A stretch of 51,882 nt of DNA from contig JAHQYM010000008.1 in assembly GCA_024421095.1 (NCBI GenBank), positions 1 to 51,882 of the forward strand, given 5' to 3'. How positions within the stretch are numbered: the stretch's first letter is position 1; the number at the start of each line of letters is the position of its first letter. The stretch comes from Acidimicrobiia bacterium. GTDB taxonomy: Bacteria > Actinomycetota > Acidimicrobiia > Acidimicrobiales > Aldehydirespiratoraceae. The notes under the pieces are model-generated. The model searched no databases. It was not told where the DNA came from and saw only the letters and a program-made list of their open reading frames with translations. This document shows, in pieces, positions 39,487 through 47,966 of this stretch. Both the position numbers and the translations under genes were made by a program.

Positions 39487-40761
39487 TTAACTTGCTGCGA
39501 GGTTTTTTGTGGCACCCACGCCAAGCGTGCGCAAAAATACACCTGAAGGTGGTTTCGGATTTAGGTAGCTTGACTTCGGGGGCATGAGTTCACCGGCAGC
39601 GGCCACAGCCATCAGATCGTTGATATCGGTTGGGTATAGCACCAATCCGACATAGCCGTCTAGGTCGCAGCGTCGCACCAATTCAGCCACCCCAACCGGT
39701 TGCGGTATGTAGTCAACACTGTTGCCGGCAGTTTCGTCAACCCCAAGAACCGCGCCAATGATTTCACAGCGAACCCGTTCAACGTCAAGAGCTTGTAATG
39801 GCGTGGACTGCGCCACAGGATCGAACACTAACTGAAGCCAACGTTTTTGCAGATACACGACGACCTCACCACGAGCTGAAGGTTGTGGCAGCAGCGCGGT
39901 GTCTCCAGGCAATTCAGTCACCGTGCCTAGATGTCGCAAATCGCGGAGCAATGCCTCAAACGAACGTTCCGCCTGGTTTGGCACACGGCGGTGAAACGCC
40001 TCCACGACGAGCTGGTCATGTGGAAACAACACCGCTAAGGTGCGCGCATAAGCGCGTTCATTAAGGTGAGCATCTCGCGCTGCCAAAGATGCCGCACAAC
40101 GATGGTGCCCATCAGTCACAAAAACTTTGGTGTCGGAAAGGAGAGGTTGAATGTTGTCTGTCTCACGTTCGTTCAAGCCCCAAACTTGGTTCCTGATACC
40201 GTCAACCAAAACATCAACCTCAGGTATACGTTTAACCACGGATGCGAGGATTTCGGTGAACTCAGGAGCCGCCACATGAGTTAGCGCAATCGGTGATGAA
40301 CTAGCACCGACTTGACTAAGATGCTCAGTTATCAAAGATGCTCGCTCGGCGCGAATATTCTCATGGGTCAACACTCGGCCGTCACGCAAGCCATCAACGT
40401 CTAGCGCGCCAACAATCCCCAGTTGATCAAACACACGATCATTTGGGTGGGCAGTGGAACTCGAATTCGCTGAACTCAAGCGGTATGCATAATACGTAGG
40501 CTGTGCAGATTGTACAAATGCCTCAACCTCAATGAGCCGTTGGAAAGCAGTAATGCAAAACTGCAAAAGGTCGGCTTCAGAACAACCATCTAGCAGATCT
40601 TCACGTGAACGGGTTATCCCCAAATAGCTGTATGGATTCTTCTCAACAAAAATGCGACGCTGCTCTGCCGACATAGAATCATAAGCTGCGGCGGCCACTT
40701 GCTCAGCCCACTGTGGCCGCACCAACCAACCTTGGAACGGAGCGAAAAGCGGAGCGCCCAT
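39487..40761 (-). CDS. DUF1015-family protein
   Basis: The 424-aa protein begins FAPFQGWLVRP and contains FVEKNPYSYLGITRSRED, YYAYRLSS, VGALDVDG, LTHENIRAERA and VTDGHHRCAASLAARDAH, which are the conserved landmarks of DUF1015. The HHR motif is the most constant. The biochemical role is not established. Its start lies 12 bases beyond the stop of the MetF-like gene on the same strand, and its stop is directly at the end of folD. Operon membership with fhs and metF suggests a link to C1 or amino acid metabolism, by inference only. Confidence 0.82.
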   Translation of the reverse strand: MGAPLFAPFQGWLVRPQWAEQVAAAAYDSMSAEQRRIFVEKNPYSYLGITRSREDLLDGCSEADLLQFCITAFQRLIEVEAFVQSAQPTYYAYRLSSANSSSTAHPNDRVFDQLGIVGALDVDGLRDGRVLTHENIRAERASLITEHLSQVGASSSPIALTHVAAPEFTEILASVVKRIPEVDVLVDGIRNQVWGLNERETDNIQPLLSDTKVFVTDGHHRCAASLAARDAHLNERAYARTLAVLFPHDQLVVEAFHRRVPNQAERSFEALLRDLRHLGTVTELPGDTALLPQPSARGEVVVYLQKRWLQLVFDPVAQSTPLQALDVERVRCEIIGAVLGVDETAGNSVDYIPQPVGVAELVRRCDLDGYVGLVLYPTDINDLMAVAAAGELMPPKSSYLNPKPPSGVFLRTLGVGATKNLAAS

Positions 40762-40773
40762 AAGCCAATTCCG

Positions 40774-41649
40774 CTAACGGAGCTTGGTTTGTTGCCAGCG
40801 TTCGGTTGCCTCAACCTGGTTGAAGGTAAACACATGCAAACCCTCAATCCCCAAAGTATCAAAATCAGACGCTAGGGGGAAAATCAAATCACTTGGGTCG
40901 TAGCCAACCGAGGAAAAAAGCTGCAACAGGCCGGTACGGTTTTTTTGCAGGTAACGCAACGAAGCGCCCACGCCTAACCGCATTCCCATGGTCAACAACT
41001 TCGCACGGTCGACCACACCAGCCACACCGAGATGGATTGGCATCGTCAAACCCTCGGTACGCAAGTCAGTCAACCAAGTGCGGATCGTCTCTGTAGAAAA
41101 GCACATTTGCGTGGAAGCGTGTCCTTTGATGTCGGCTTCGGTGAACAGTTCCTGCTTATCGAGTAGTGCTTGGCGTAGAGCCGAGTTGTCTATGAAAGCG
41201 TGGCCATCTGGATAAGACGACACACCCACCGAAGTAATCGCACCAGTAGTCATCTCAAGCAAAGGACGCAACAAAGCCATGGCATCGGGATATTCTCCGG
41301 CATTTTCGGCATCGCCGGCGATACAGAAAATCTCGCTGATGCCGAGGTCGGTGACCCGCTTGGCCAACGATCGCAGATGCGCTGCGTCAGAAACTTTTCG
41401 GGCAGCCAAATGAGGGATCGGGCGATGGCCCAACTCCAAAAGTTCAGCGCAAATGTCGAGTGTTTCTTCTAAAGGTTTCACCGGCGAAGCGGTCACGCTG
41501 ACCCGTGCGTTGGCAGGTAGTTGGGTGATCGCTTCAGGCAGGCTCTTTAGTGGAATGACCTCATAGGTCATATCGGAAATAAGCTCCCGAGCGGCGGATG
41601 AGTTTGCCACGGTGGGGCTCGCACACAAGAGTTTGGCAAGTGACTTCAT
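40774..41649 (-). CDS. Methylenetetrahydrofolate reductase-like protein
   Basis: The 291-aa TIM-barrel-like protein resembles MetF: ARVSVTASPVKPLEETL, GHRPIPHLAARKV, ITEIFCIAGDAEN-like (here ISEIFCIAGDAENAG), GVSSYPDGHAF, STQMCFSTETIRTWL, and HLGVAGVVDRAKLLTMGMRL. The PHLAARKV strand and GD in the loop are MetF hallmarks. Classic MetF would reduce methylene-THF to methyl-THF with FAD. The sequence is distant from E. coli MetF, and I would not exclude another C1-folate activity. CGGAGTCCC stands before ATG 41649. It lies 33 bases after fhs on the same strand. Confidence 0.78.
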   Translation of the reverse strand: MKSLAKLLCASPTVANSSAARELISDMTYEVIPLKSLPEAITQLPANARVSVTASPVKPLEETLDICAELLELGHRPIPHLAARKVSDAAHLRSLAKRVTDLGISEIFCIAGDAENAGEYPDAMALLRPLLEMTTGAITSVGVSSYPDGHAFIDNSALRQALLDKQELFTEADIKGHASTQMCFSTETIRTWLTDLRTEGLTMPIHLGVAGVVDRAKLLTMGMRLGVGASLRYLQKNRTGLLQLFSSVGYDPSDLIFPLASDFDTLGIEGLHVFTFNQVEATERWQQTKLR

Positions 41650-41682
41650 AGGGACTCCGATTCGTTCGTTGCGTAGCTGTGG

Positions 41683-43380
41683 TTAGGACAGTCCGACGAC
41701 ATTTCCGTCAGCATCAATGTCTATAGATGCCGCAGCCGGCACCTTGCCCAACCCGGGCATCGTGCGCATATCGCCAACTATCGGATACACAAATCCAGCA
41801 CCCACGCTGGCACGCACCTCGCGCACCGGCAAAGTCCAACCGGTGGGCGCACCTTTTAGGGCTGGGTTTGAGCTTATGGACAGGTGGGTTTTGGCGATAC
41901 AGACAGGCAAGTCCGCGAAACCGGCATCGGTATAGGTAGCTAATTGTTTGTTGGCCAACGCCGAATACTCCACGCCGTCTGCGCCATAAACTTTTGTTGC
42001 GACGGCATGGATCTTGTCTTTCAATGGCGCTTCGGCTGGATACAGCAACTTGAACTCACTTGGTTCAGCCGCAGCTTCCGCCACGGCCTCGGCGAGTTCG
42101 GTAGCTCCGCGTCCGCCGTCAGAGAAATGCGTGGACACCGCCGCACGTGCGCCGTATTCTGCTGCTATTTCGCCAATCGCGGCGATGTCAGCGGGGTGAT
42201 CTTCAGGGAAAACGTTGATAGCAACAACTGGGGTGGCGCCGTGCAACTGCATGTTTTCGAGTTGCTTGCGTAGGTTGTCGCCACCCATATGTACCTCATC
42301 GGGGTTTTCGGCGAGCAACGCTTCAGGTAGCGCTCGCCCAGCGACTATCTTGTGATTGCCGCTATGTGCTTTGAGGCCTCGCACCGTAGCGACGAGCACC
42401 GCAGCATCAGGAGCGAGCCCCGAATAACGGCATTTGATGTTGAAGAACCGTTCGGCGCCCATATCGGCACCAAAACCAGCTTCGGTGAGCAAGAAATCAC
42501 TAGTATGCACGCCGATCTGATCGGCGATGATAGAACTGTTGCCGGTAGCGATGTTGCCGAACGGCCCGGTGTGAACCAAGGCTGGGGTGTTTTCCAACGT
42601 TTGCATCAGATTGGGTTTGATGGCCTCTTTGAGGATCACAGCCATCGACCCGGCTGCACCAATGTCCTCTGCGGTGATTGGCGTGCCGGCTTTGTTGTAA
42701 CCCAGAACAATGCGTGCGAGGCGGCGGCGCAGGTCTTGCAGGGAGGTGCATAACGCTAGCGCTGCCATTACTTCAGAGGCAGCGGTGATATCAAATCCGG
42801 TCTCGCGAGGGATGCCGTCAAGTCGCCCGCCCAACCCGATAACTGCGTTTCGCAAAGCACGGTCGTTCACGTCCAATACCCTCCGCCAAGTAATATTGTG
42901 AATGTCAAAACCTGCGTCGTTGCCGTGATAAATGTGTGCATCAAGCATTGCCGAACAGAGATTATGCGCCGCGGTGACTGCATGCATGTCACCGGTGAGG
43001 TGCAAGTTGAAGAGTTCCATGGGCACCACTTGGCTGTAACCGCCGCCAGCGGCACCGCCCTTGATTCCGAAAGTTGGCCCCATGGAGGGTTGTCGAATAG
43101 CGATGGTGGCGCTGCGGCCGATGTGTTGGAAGGCTTGCCCAAGCCCTACCGTTGTGGTGGTTTTGCCTTCGCCTAATGGGGTTGGAGTGATGGCTGACAC
43201 CACAACATAGGCTGCTTTGGGCCGGTGCTGCATTTTCGCTATGGCATCGAGTGAGATTTTGGCGGCACCCACTCCGTAGGGTTCAAGGCACTCTTGCGGG
43301 ATGCCAGCTTTTTCTGCGATGTCTGTGAGCGGGGCGATGTTAGCCCCGTTTGCGATTTCGAGGTCGCTGGGAAATGCCAT
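41683..43380 (-). CDS. fhs: Formate-tetrahydrofolate ligase
   Basis: Couples formate, ATP and tetrahydrofolate to 10-formyl-THF, or runs in reverse to gain ATP from C1 units. The 565-aa protein has ITPTPLGEGKTTTTVGLGQA (nucleotide site), RQPSMGPTFGIKGGAAGGGY and FGADMGAERFFNIKCRYSGL, all diagnostic. The start is ATG 43380. It is divergent from the dehydrogenase gene across a 185-base spacer containing a perfect inverted repeat. With folD and the dehydrogenase nearby, the reverse direction (C1 oxidation to formate with ATP gain) is a reasonable inference. Confidence 0.95.
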   Translation of the reverse strand: MAFPSDLEIANGANIAPLTDIAEKAGIPQECLEPYGVGAAKISLDAIAKMQHRPKAAYVVVSAITPTPLGEGKTTTTVGLGQAFQHIGRSATIAIRQPSMGPTFGIKGGAAGGGYSQVVPMELFNLHLTGDMHAVTAAHNLCSAMLDAHIYHGNDAGFDIHNITWRRVLDVNDRALRNAVIGLGGRLDGIPRETGFDITAASEVMAALALCTSLQDLRRRLARIVLGYNKAGTPITAEDIGAAGSMAVILKEAIKPNLMQTLENTPALVHTGPFGNIATGNSSIIADQIGVHTSDFLLTEAGFGADMGAERFFNIKCRYSGLAPDAAVLVATVRGLKAHSGNHKIVAGRALPEALLAENPDEVHMGGDNLRKQLENMQLHGATPVVAINVFPEDHPADIAAIGEIAAEYGARAAVSTHFSDGGRGATELAEAVAEAAAEPSEFKLLYPAEAPLKDKIHAVATKVYGADGVEYSALANKQLATYTDAGFADLPVCIAKTHLSISSNPALKGAPTGWTLPVREVRASVGAGFVYPIVGDMRTMPGLGKVPAAASIDIDADGNVVGLS

Positions 43381-43429
43381 TGTTGCTCCTGCGCGGCGGG
43401 GCTGGTCGTTGCCGCCCCCTCTTCGGACT

Positions 43430-43446
43430 GTTCCGTATCACGGAAC
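43430..43446. promoter_or_regulatory. Inverted-repeat operator candidate between fhs and the dehydrogenase gene
   Basis: GTTCCGT-ATC-ACGGAAC is a perfect 7+3+7 inverted repeat, about 50 bases upstream of fhs and 120 upstream of the divergent dehydrogenase. Its form, a TTCCGnnnnnCGGAA-type palindrome, resembles sites of dimeric regulators such as IclR or GntR. A weaker related element CCGCGATGCGG follows at about 43452. A TTGACA lies at 43523-43528 on the plus strand without a good -10. Confidence 0.55.
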
Positions 43447-43565
43447 GATTCCGCGATGCGGTCGATTGTATAGGTTTCGTGGTAGTTGCGCGTGCAAACT
43501 GAACGATCGTCCAGTATTATTTTTGACATTCTTATCGTCTCAAGAACAAACCAGTTCAGAATTGA

Positions 43566-46124
43566 GTGTTACAAGTGAGTGAATTTCCAAACAAAGCCAA
43601 TGTTGTTGTTATCGGCGCTGGGATCGTCGGAAACTGCCTAGTCGGACACCTCGCCCGGCTCGGCTGGAAAGACCTAGTGCTAGTTGAGAAAGGGCCGTTA
43701 CCTAACCCTGGTGGTTCCACGGGCCACGCCTCGAACTTTATTTTCCCGGTTGACCACAACAAAGAAATGGCGCTACTTGGTGAGCAAAGCGCCAACCAAT
43801 ACCGAGACATGAACCTATCAGTCGACTCTGGGGGCATCGAAGTGGCCCGCACCCAAGAGCGTATGGATGAACTGCAACGGCGCATGACCTCAGCCAAGGC
43901 TTGGGGGATTGAAGCACACATGCTCACTTCCGCACAAGTCAAAGAACGCGTGCCGTTCGTCAACACCGAGATCATCAAAGGCGGATTTTATTGTCCCACA
44001 GTTTCAGTGGTCGATTCGCTCGAAACCGGTACTGTCATGCGCAAAGAAGCCATTGAGAAGGCTGACTGCAAGGTATTCGCCAACACCGAAGTGCTTGACC
44101 TCATCACCGATGATGCCCCAACCCCCAACGGGCGCCGCAAAATCAAAGCAGTCGTCACCGACAAAGGCACCATCGAAGCCGACCATGTGGTGGTGGCCTG
44201 CGGCGTATGGTCAAACCGCATCGCCGCGATGGCCGATACGTATATCCCGCTCGTGCCCGCTGTTCACCAAATGGCAGATGTCGGGCCCATAGACATCTTG
44301 GCCGAAACCAACAAAGAAATCGGCTACCCAATCGTGCGTGACATGGACACCTTCTGCTATGAACGGCAATCCGCCGGCTCAATGGAAGTCGGCTCATATG
44401 GCCACCGACCCATCCTGCATCACCCAGACGAAATCCCCTCCAACGAAGAAGCCGCGCTGTCGCCGACAGAAATGCCTTTCACCCCAGACGACTTCGACCA
44501 ACAAATGGAAGAAGCAATCGAACTAATGGACATGTTGGGGGATGCCGAAATCAAGTATGCGATCAATGGGTTGCTGTCGTTCACCCCAGACACCATGCCC
44601 TGCCTCGGCGAAATCCCCGATGTGGATGGTCTCTGGTCGGCTGCCGCAGTCTGGGTCAAAGAAGGCCCGGGCATGGCACAGGTAGTCGCCGAATGGATGA
44701 CCTATGGCTACCCACGAGTGATTGATGTTCACGGTGCAGACATCGCCCGTTTCTATCACGAAGAAAAAAGCGATGAACACATCTGGGCAAGAGCCAACGA
44801 AGGCTTCAACAAGACCTATGGAATCGTGCATCCGGCTGAGCAATGGGAATCTCGCCGTCACCTTGTTGAAACTCCATACCGTTCCCGTCAAGAAGCGCTT
44901 GATGCCGAGTTCTTTCAAGCCCGCGTTTGGGAACGCCCGCAATGGTACAACTCCAACGCTGACCTCTGTGCACGCTACCAACTCGCACCCCGCGAAGTTG
45001 AGTGGGATAACCGCTGGTGGAGCCCAATAACCATCGGTGAACACTTAAACCTGCGTGAGAACTGCGGAGTGGTTGACCTTTCCGCGTTTCAGATATATGA
45101 AATGAGCGGCCCGGGCGCGCTTGAATACGCCGAACGGCTCGCGGTCAACAAATTAGACGTAGCAGTGGGGCGTTCCATCTACACCCCGTGGCTCAACGCA
45201 GACGGCGGCTTTCACTCCGACCTCACCATGATGCGCATGGCAGACGACCGAGTGCGGATCGTGACCGGAGTGTTTGATGGCGGACGTGACGAATTTTGGA
45301 CACGTAAACATATGCCCAACGACGGTTCGGTCACCTTCACCAACCTCACCAAGAAGATAACCACACTCGGATTGTGGGGGCCCAATGCACCCGCAGTGCT
45401 TGGGCAACTCTGCGGCCACGACCTGAGCCAAAACGGTTCGCCTTACGGTTCGATCATCCCGGTTGAACTTGATTGTGGCGTGGACGGGTTGCCGAACCGC
45501 ACCATCACCGCGCACCTTTTCCGTATCTCCTATGTTGGCGACACCGGTTGGGAAATCTACACCGATTGGGGTAACGGCCCCGCCCTTTGGGATGCCTTGT
45601 TTGAGGCGGGGCGAGACTTGGGCATCCGTGCCACTGGTGGCGGTGTTTATGGAACCTCGGGCCGCCTCGAAAAGGGCTATCGGCTCATGGGTGCCGAACT
45701 TGAAAGCGAATACAACCCCCTTGAAGCGGGGCTCGCTCGCCCGAAAGTCAAGGCCGCCAACTTCATTGGCAAAGAACCCTACCTTGCGGCACGCCAAGCC
45801 GGCGCGGAGGTTGCTTGCGTCACCCTCACTGTGGAAGACCAAACCGATAGCGCTGGCCGTCAACGCCATATGCAGGGAGGCAACGAACCTATTTTGGATC
45901 ACAACGGTGCGCGTATCGTTGATTCTCACGGGCGGGTGTCTCGTGTGACCTCAGCAGGTTATGGCCCTTCGGTTGGTAAACACCTGCTCATGGGTTACGT
46001 GCCCAACGAACTCGCAACCCCAGGCACCGCATTGCAGGTCATGTACATGAACGAAATCTTTCCAGTTACTGTGGTAGGTTCCGGTTCAGCCTTCGACCCC
46101 GGCGACACCCGCCTGAAAAGCTGA
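43566..46124 (+). CDS. FAD-dependent dimethylglycine/sarcosine-type dehydrogenase
   Basis: 852 aa. The N-terminal FAD domain has VVVIGAGIVGNCLVGHLARL and GGSTGHASNFIFP, whose His54 is at the place where relatives attach FAD covalently. A FAD-oxidoreductase middle domain follows. The C-terminal 400 residues are GcvT-like: LREN-CGVVDLSAFQIYEM, TNLTKKITTLGLWGPNAPAVL, SYVGDTGWEIYTD, EKGYRLMGAELESEYNPLEAG. Such enzymes demethylate dimethylglycine or sarcosine, pass electrons to ETF and the methylene to tetrahydrofolate. The exact substrate is not decided by sequence. Start GTG 43566 or GTG 43575. etfBA follow, and fhs/metF are divergent upstream. Confidence 0.87.
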   Translation: MLQVSEFPNKANVVVIGAGIVGNCLVGHLARLGWKDLVLVEKGPLPNPGGSTGHASNFIFPVDHNKEMALLGEQSANQYRDMNLSVDSGGIEVARTQERMDELQRRMTSAKAWGIEAHMLTSAQVKERVPFVNTEIIKGGFYCPTVSVVDSLETGTVMRKEAIEKADCKVFANTEVLDLITDDAPTPNGRRKIKAVVTDKGTIEADHVVVACGVWSNRIAAMADTYIPLVPAVHQMADVGPIDILAETNKEIGYPIVRDMDTFCYERQSAGSMEVGSYGHRPILHHPDEIPSNEEAALSPTEMPFTPDDFDQQMEEAIELMDMLGDAEIKYAINGLLSFTPDTMPCLGEIPDVDGLWSAAAVWVKEGPGMAQVVAEWMTYGYPRVIDVHGADIARFYHEEKSDEHIWARANEGFNKTYGIVHPAEQWESRRHLVETPYRSRQEALDAEFFQARVWERPQWYNSNADLCARYQLAPREVEWDNRWWSPITIGEHLNLRENCGVVDLSAFQIYEMSGPGALEYAERLAVNKLDVAVGRSIYTPWLNADGGFHSDLTMMRMADDRVRIVTGVFDGGRDEFWTRKHMPNDGSVTFTNLTKKITTLGLWGPNAPAVLGQLCGHDLSQNGSPYGSIIPVELDCGVDGLPNRTITAHLFRISYVGDTGWEIYTDWGNGPALWDALFEAGRDLGIRATGGGVYGTSGRLEKGYRLMGAELESEYNPLEAGLARPKVKAANFIGKEPYLAARQAGAEVACVTLTVEDQTDSAGRQRHMQGGNEPILDHNGARIVDSHGRVSRVTSAGYGPSVGKHLLMGYVPNELATPGTALQVMYMNEIFPVTVVGSGSAFDPGDTRLKS

Positions 46125-46136
46125 AACTGGTTTGTG

Positions 46137-46919
46137 ATGAAAATACTCTGTTGCGTAAAACGGGTTCCCGCACCGGGAGCCAAAATCAATGTCACCGCCG
46201 ACGGTTCTCAAGTGGATGCCGCTCATCTGGGTTTCACAACGAGCCCGCATGAAGAATGCGCTGTGGAGGGAGCCGTGCAACTCCGTGAGCAACACGGTGG
46301 TGAGGTTACGGTGCTCACGGTCGGCCCAACGGAGGCGAGCGAACAACTTCGTTATGCTGCGTCGGTAGGTGCCGATCATGGGGTCTTGATTCCTGACGAT
46401 GGCTCTGCGTGGGACCCGCAACGAACGGCTGCAGCTATCGGAGATGCCATCGAAACGCTAGAAGCACAAAACGGTTCGGCATTCGACCTCATCTTGTTCG
46501 GCAACGAATCCGCTGACACGGGTGGGTTTCAGGTCGGCATCCGAGTGGCATATCGGCTGCGGCGGCCCATCGTCAACGGGATCAAAGGGATTGAGGTTTC
46601 TGGTGACGGCACTGGTGCGGGCACGGTCACAGCACGCCGCGAGATTGACGGAGGGTTCGAGGTTTATGAACTGCCTCGGCCTTGCGTGTTGGGTGTGAAG
46701 GAAGGGCTCAACCTGCCTCGTTACCCGACAATGAAAGGCCGCTTGAACTCCAAAAAGCTGGAAATACAGTCTCTGGACATTGATGCTGCTGCCGGTGGTC
46801 AACGCCGAGTGCGGTTGCATCGCCCCGCTGAGCAAGTTTCTGAAACGGTGATTTTGGGCGAAGGGCCGGAAGCGGCTGTCGCGGTGGTGGACGTGTTAGA
46901 AGAGTTAGGAGTGCTCTGA
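46137..46919 (+). CDS. etfB: Electron transfer flavoprotein beta subunit
   Basis: Binds AMP and docks with dehydrogenases as part of the EtfAB heterodimer. The 260-aa protein begins MKILCCVKRVPAPGAKINV and has SPHEECAVEGAVQL, LILFGNESADTGGFQVGIRV, and PRPCVLGVKEGLNLPRYPTM as expected. ATG 46137 is preferred over the GTG just before it. It follows the dehydrogenase gene by 12 bases and overlaps etfA by one base (TGATG), so the three form an operon in which ETF is the electron acceptor. Confidence 0.94.
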   Translation: MKILCCVKRVPAPGAKINVTADGSQVDAAHLGFTTSPHEECAVEGAVQLREQHGGEVTVLTVGPTEASEQLRYAASVGADHGVLIPDDGSAWDPQRTAAAIGDAIETLEAQNGSAFDLILFGNESADTGGFQVGIRVAYRLRRPIVNGIKGIEVSGDGTGAGTVTARREIDGGFEVYELPRPCVLGVKEGLNLPRYPTMKGRLNSKKLEIQSLDIDAAAGGQRRVRLHRPAEQVSETVILGEGPEAAVAVVDVLEELGVL

Positions 46920-47884
46920 TGCTGTTAGTGGTGCTTGAACATGAGCGTGGCGAGTTGACTGAAGCGGCTCGTGAGGCTCTCACCTTCGGCCGTTCATTGG
47001 CAGACAAGATGGACGAAGGCATTGAAGCTGCCCTTATCGGTAGTGATGCTGAACCTTGCGTCAACCAAGCAGGCGAGTTTGGTGCCGAAGTTGTGCATAC
47101 ATGCACGCACGAGTTGCTAAGCGATTATGGGCCAGATGCTTATGGAGCGGTTATCGCCGAGATGGTCGCCGAACTTGAGCCCGCGGCGGTGCTTGCTTGT
47201 GGTTCTGAACGTGGTAATGAGATTATGGCGCAAGCTGCGGCTCGTTTGGATGCTCCGTTTGTGGCCAATTGTGTTGATATCACTCCGGGGTATCCGTGGA
47301 GTATGACGCGGGTGCAGTGGGGTGGTTCATTGCTTGAAGATTCGATTTTGGATGCTGACGTGGCTTTGTTTACATGTGGTTTGCACGCGGTAGCGGCGCA
47401 ACCCGATGACGGCGCTGATGCGAGTGTGGAAGAGTTTGATGCGGAGTTTGACGAAAGCCACTGTGTGACGATGGTCAAAGACCGCACGGTGCAGGAGGCA
47501 GGTGTGACTTTGCCTACCGCCCGGGTTGTGTGTGGCGGTGGTCGTGGTGTTGGTTCCGCTGATGGTTTCGCGAAACTTGAGGAGTTGGCCGATTTGCTTA
47601 ATGGTCGGGTTGGCTGTTCTCGGGCGGTCACTAATCTTGGTTGGCGTCCGCATTCTGATCAGGTCGGCCAGACCGGGACGCGCATCGCCCCAGAGATTTA
47701 TATCGCTTCGGGTGTGTCTGGTGCTATCCAGCATTGGGTTGGGGCGATGGCCAGTAAACACATTTTGGCGATCAATACCGACCGTGAAGCCAACATGGTC
47801 GTAAAGGCTGATTGGGCCGTGATTGCAGACCTTCACCAAGTAATCCCCGCGATCACCGCCGAAGTCCAACGCCGCAAGGGCTAA
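46919..47884 (+). CDS. etfA: Electron transfer flavoprotein alpha subunit
   Basis: Carries FAD and passes electrons to the ETF:quinone oxidoreductase. The 321-aa protein has LVVLEHERGELTEAAREALT at the start and the C-terminal FAD domain with VVCGGGRGVGSADGF, LGWRPHSDQVGQTGTRI, SGVSGAIQHWVGAM and INTDREANMVVKADW. All are EtfA hallmarks. Its ATG shares the last base of the etfB stop. The quinone oxidoreductase partner is not in this window. A short stem-loop follows the stop. Confidence 0.95.
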   Translation: MLLVVLEHERGELTEAAREALTFGRSLADKMDEGIEAALIGSDAEPCVNQAGEFGAEVVHTCTHELLSDYGPDAYGAVIAEMVAELEPAAVLACGSERGNEIMAQAAARLDAPFVANCVDITPGYPWSMTRVQWGGSLLEDSILDADVALFTCGLHAVAAQPDDGADASVEEFDAEFDESHCVTMVKDRTVQEAGVTLPTARVVCGGGRGVGSADGFAKLEELADLLNGRVGCSRAVTNLGWRPHSDQVGQTGTRIAPEIYIASGVSGAIQHWVGAMASKHILAINTDREANMVVKADWAVIADLHQVIPAITAEVQRRKG

Positions 47885-47891
47885 CCGTTGG

Positions 47892-47911
47892 GCGACACTG
47901 CACTCTGTCGC
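47892..47911 (+). terminator. Stem-loop after etfA
   Basis: GCGACA (47892-47897) and TGTCGC (47906-47911) are perfect inverted arms with an 8-base loop, 8 bases after the etfA stop, between converging genes. There is no T-run, so it would be a terminator of the kind without a U-tail, or only an mRNA end-stabiliser. Confidence 0.4.
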
Positions 47912-47966
47912 AATCAGCGATGGCGCTTACCTCCGCACCAATATTTCGTGGTCTACGAAACATTGA

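Noticed and set aside
44523-45044. 173-codon minus-strand ORF (with others at 45153-45929 and 46708-47106)
   Set aside because: Shadow frames of the dehydrogenase and ETF genes. The plus-strand proteins have clear family motifs over the whole length.
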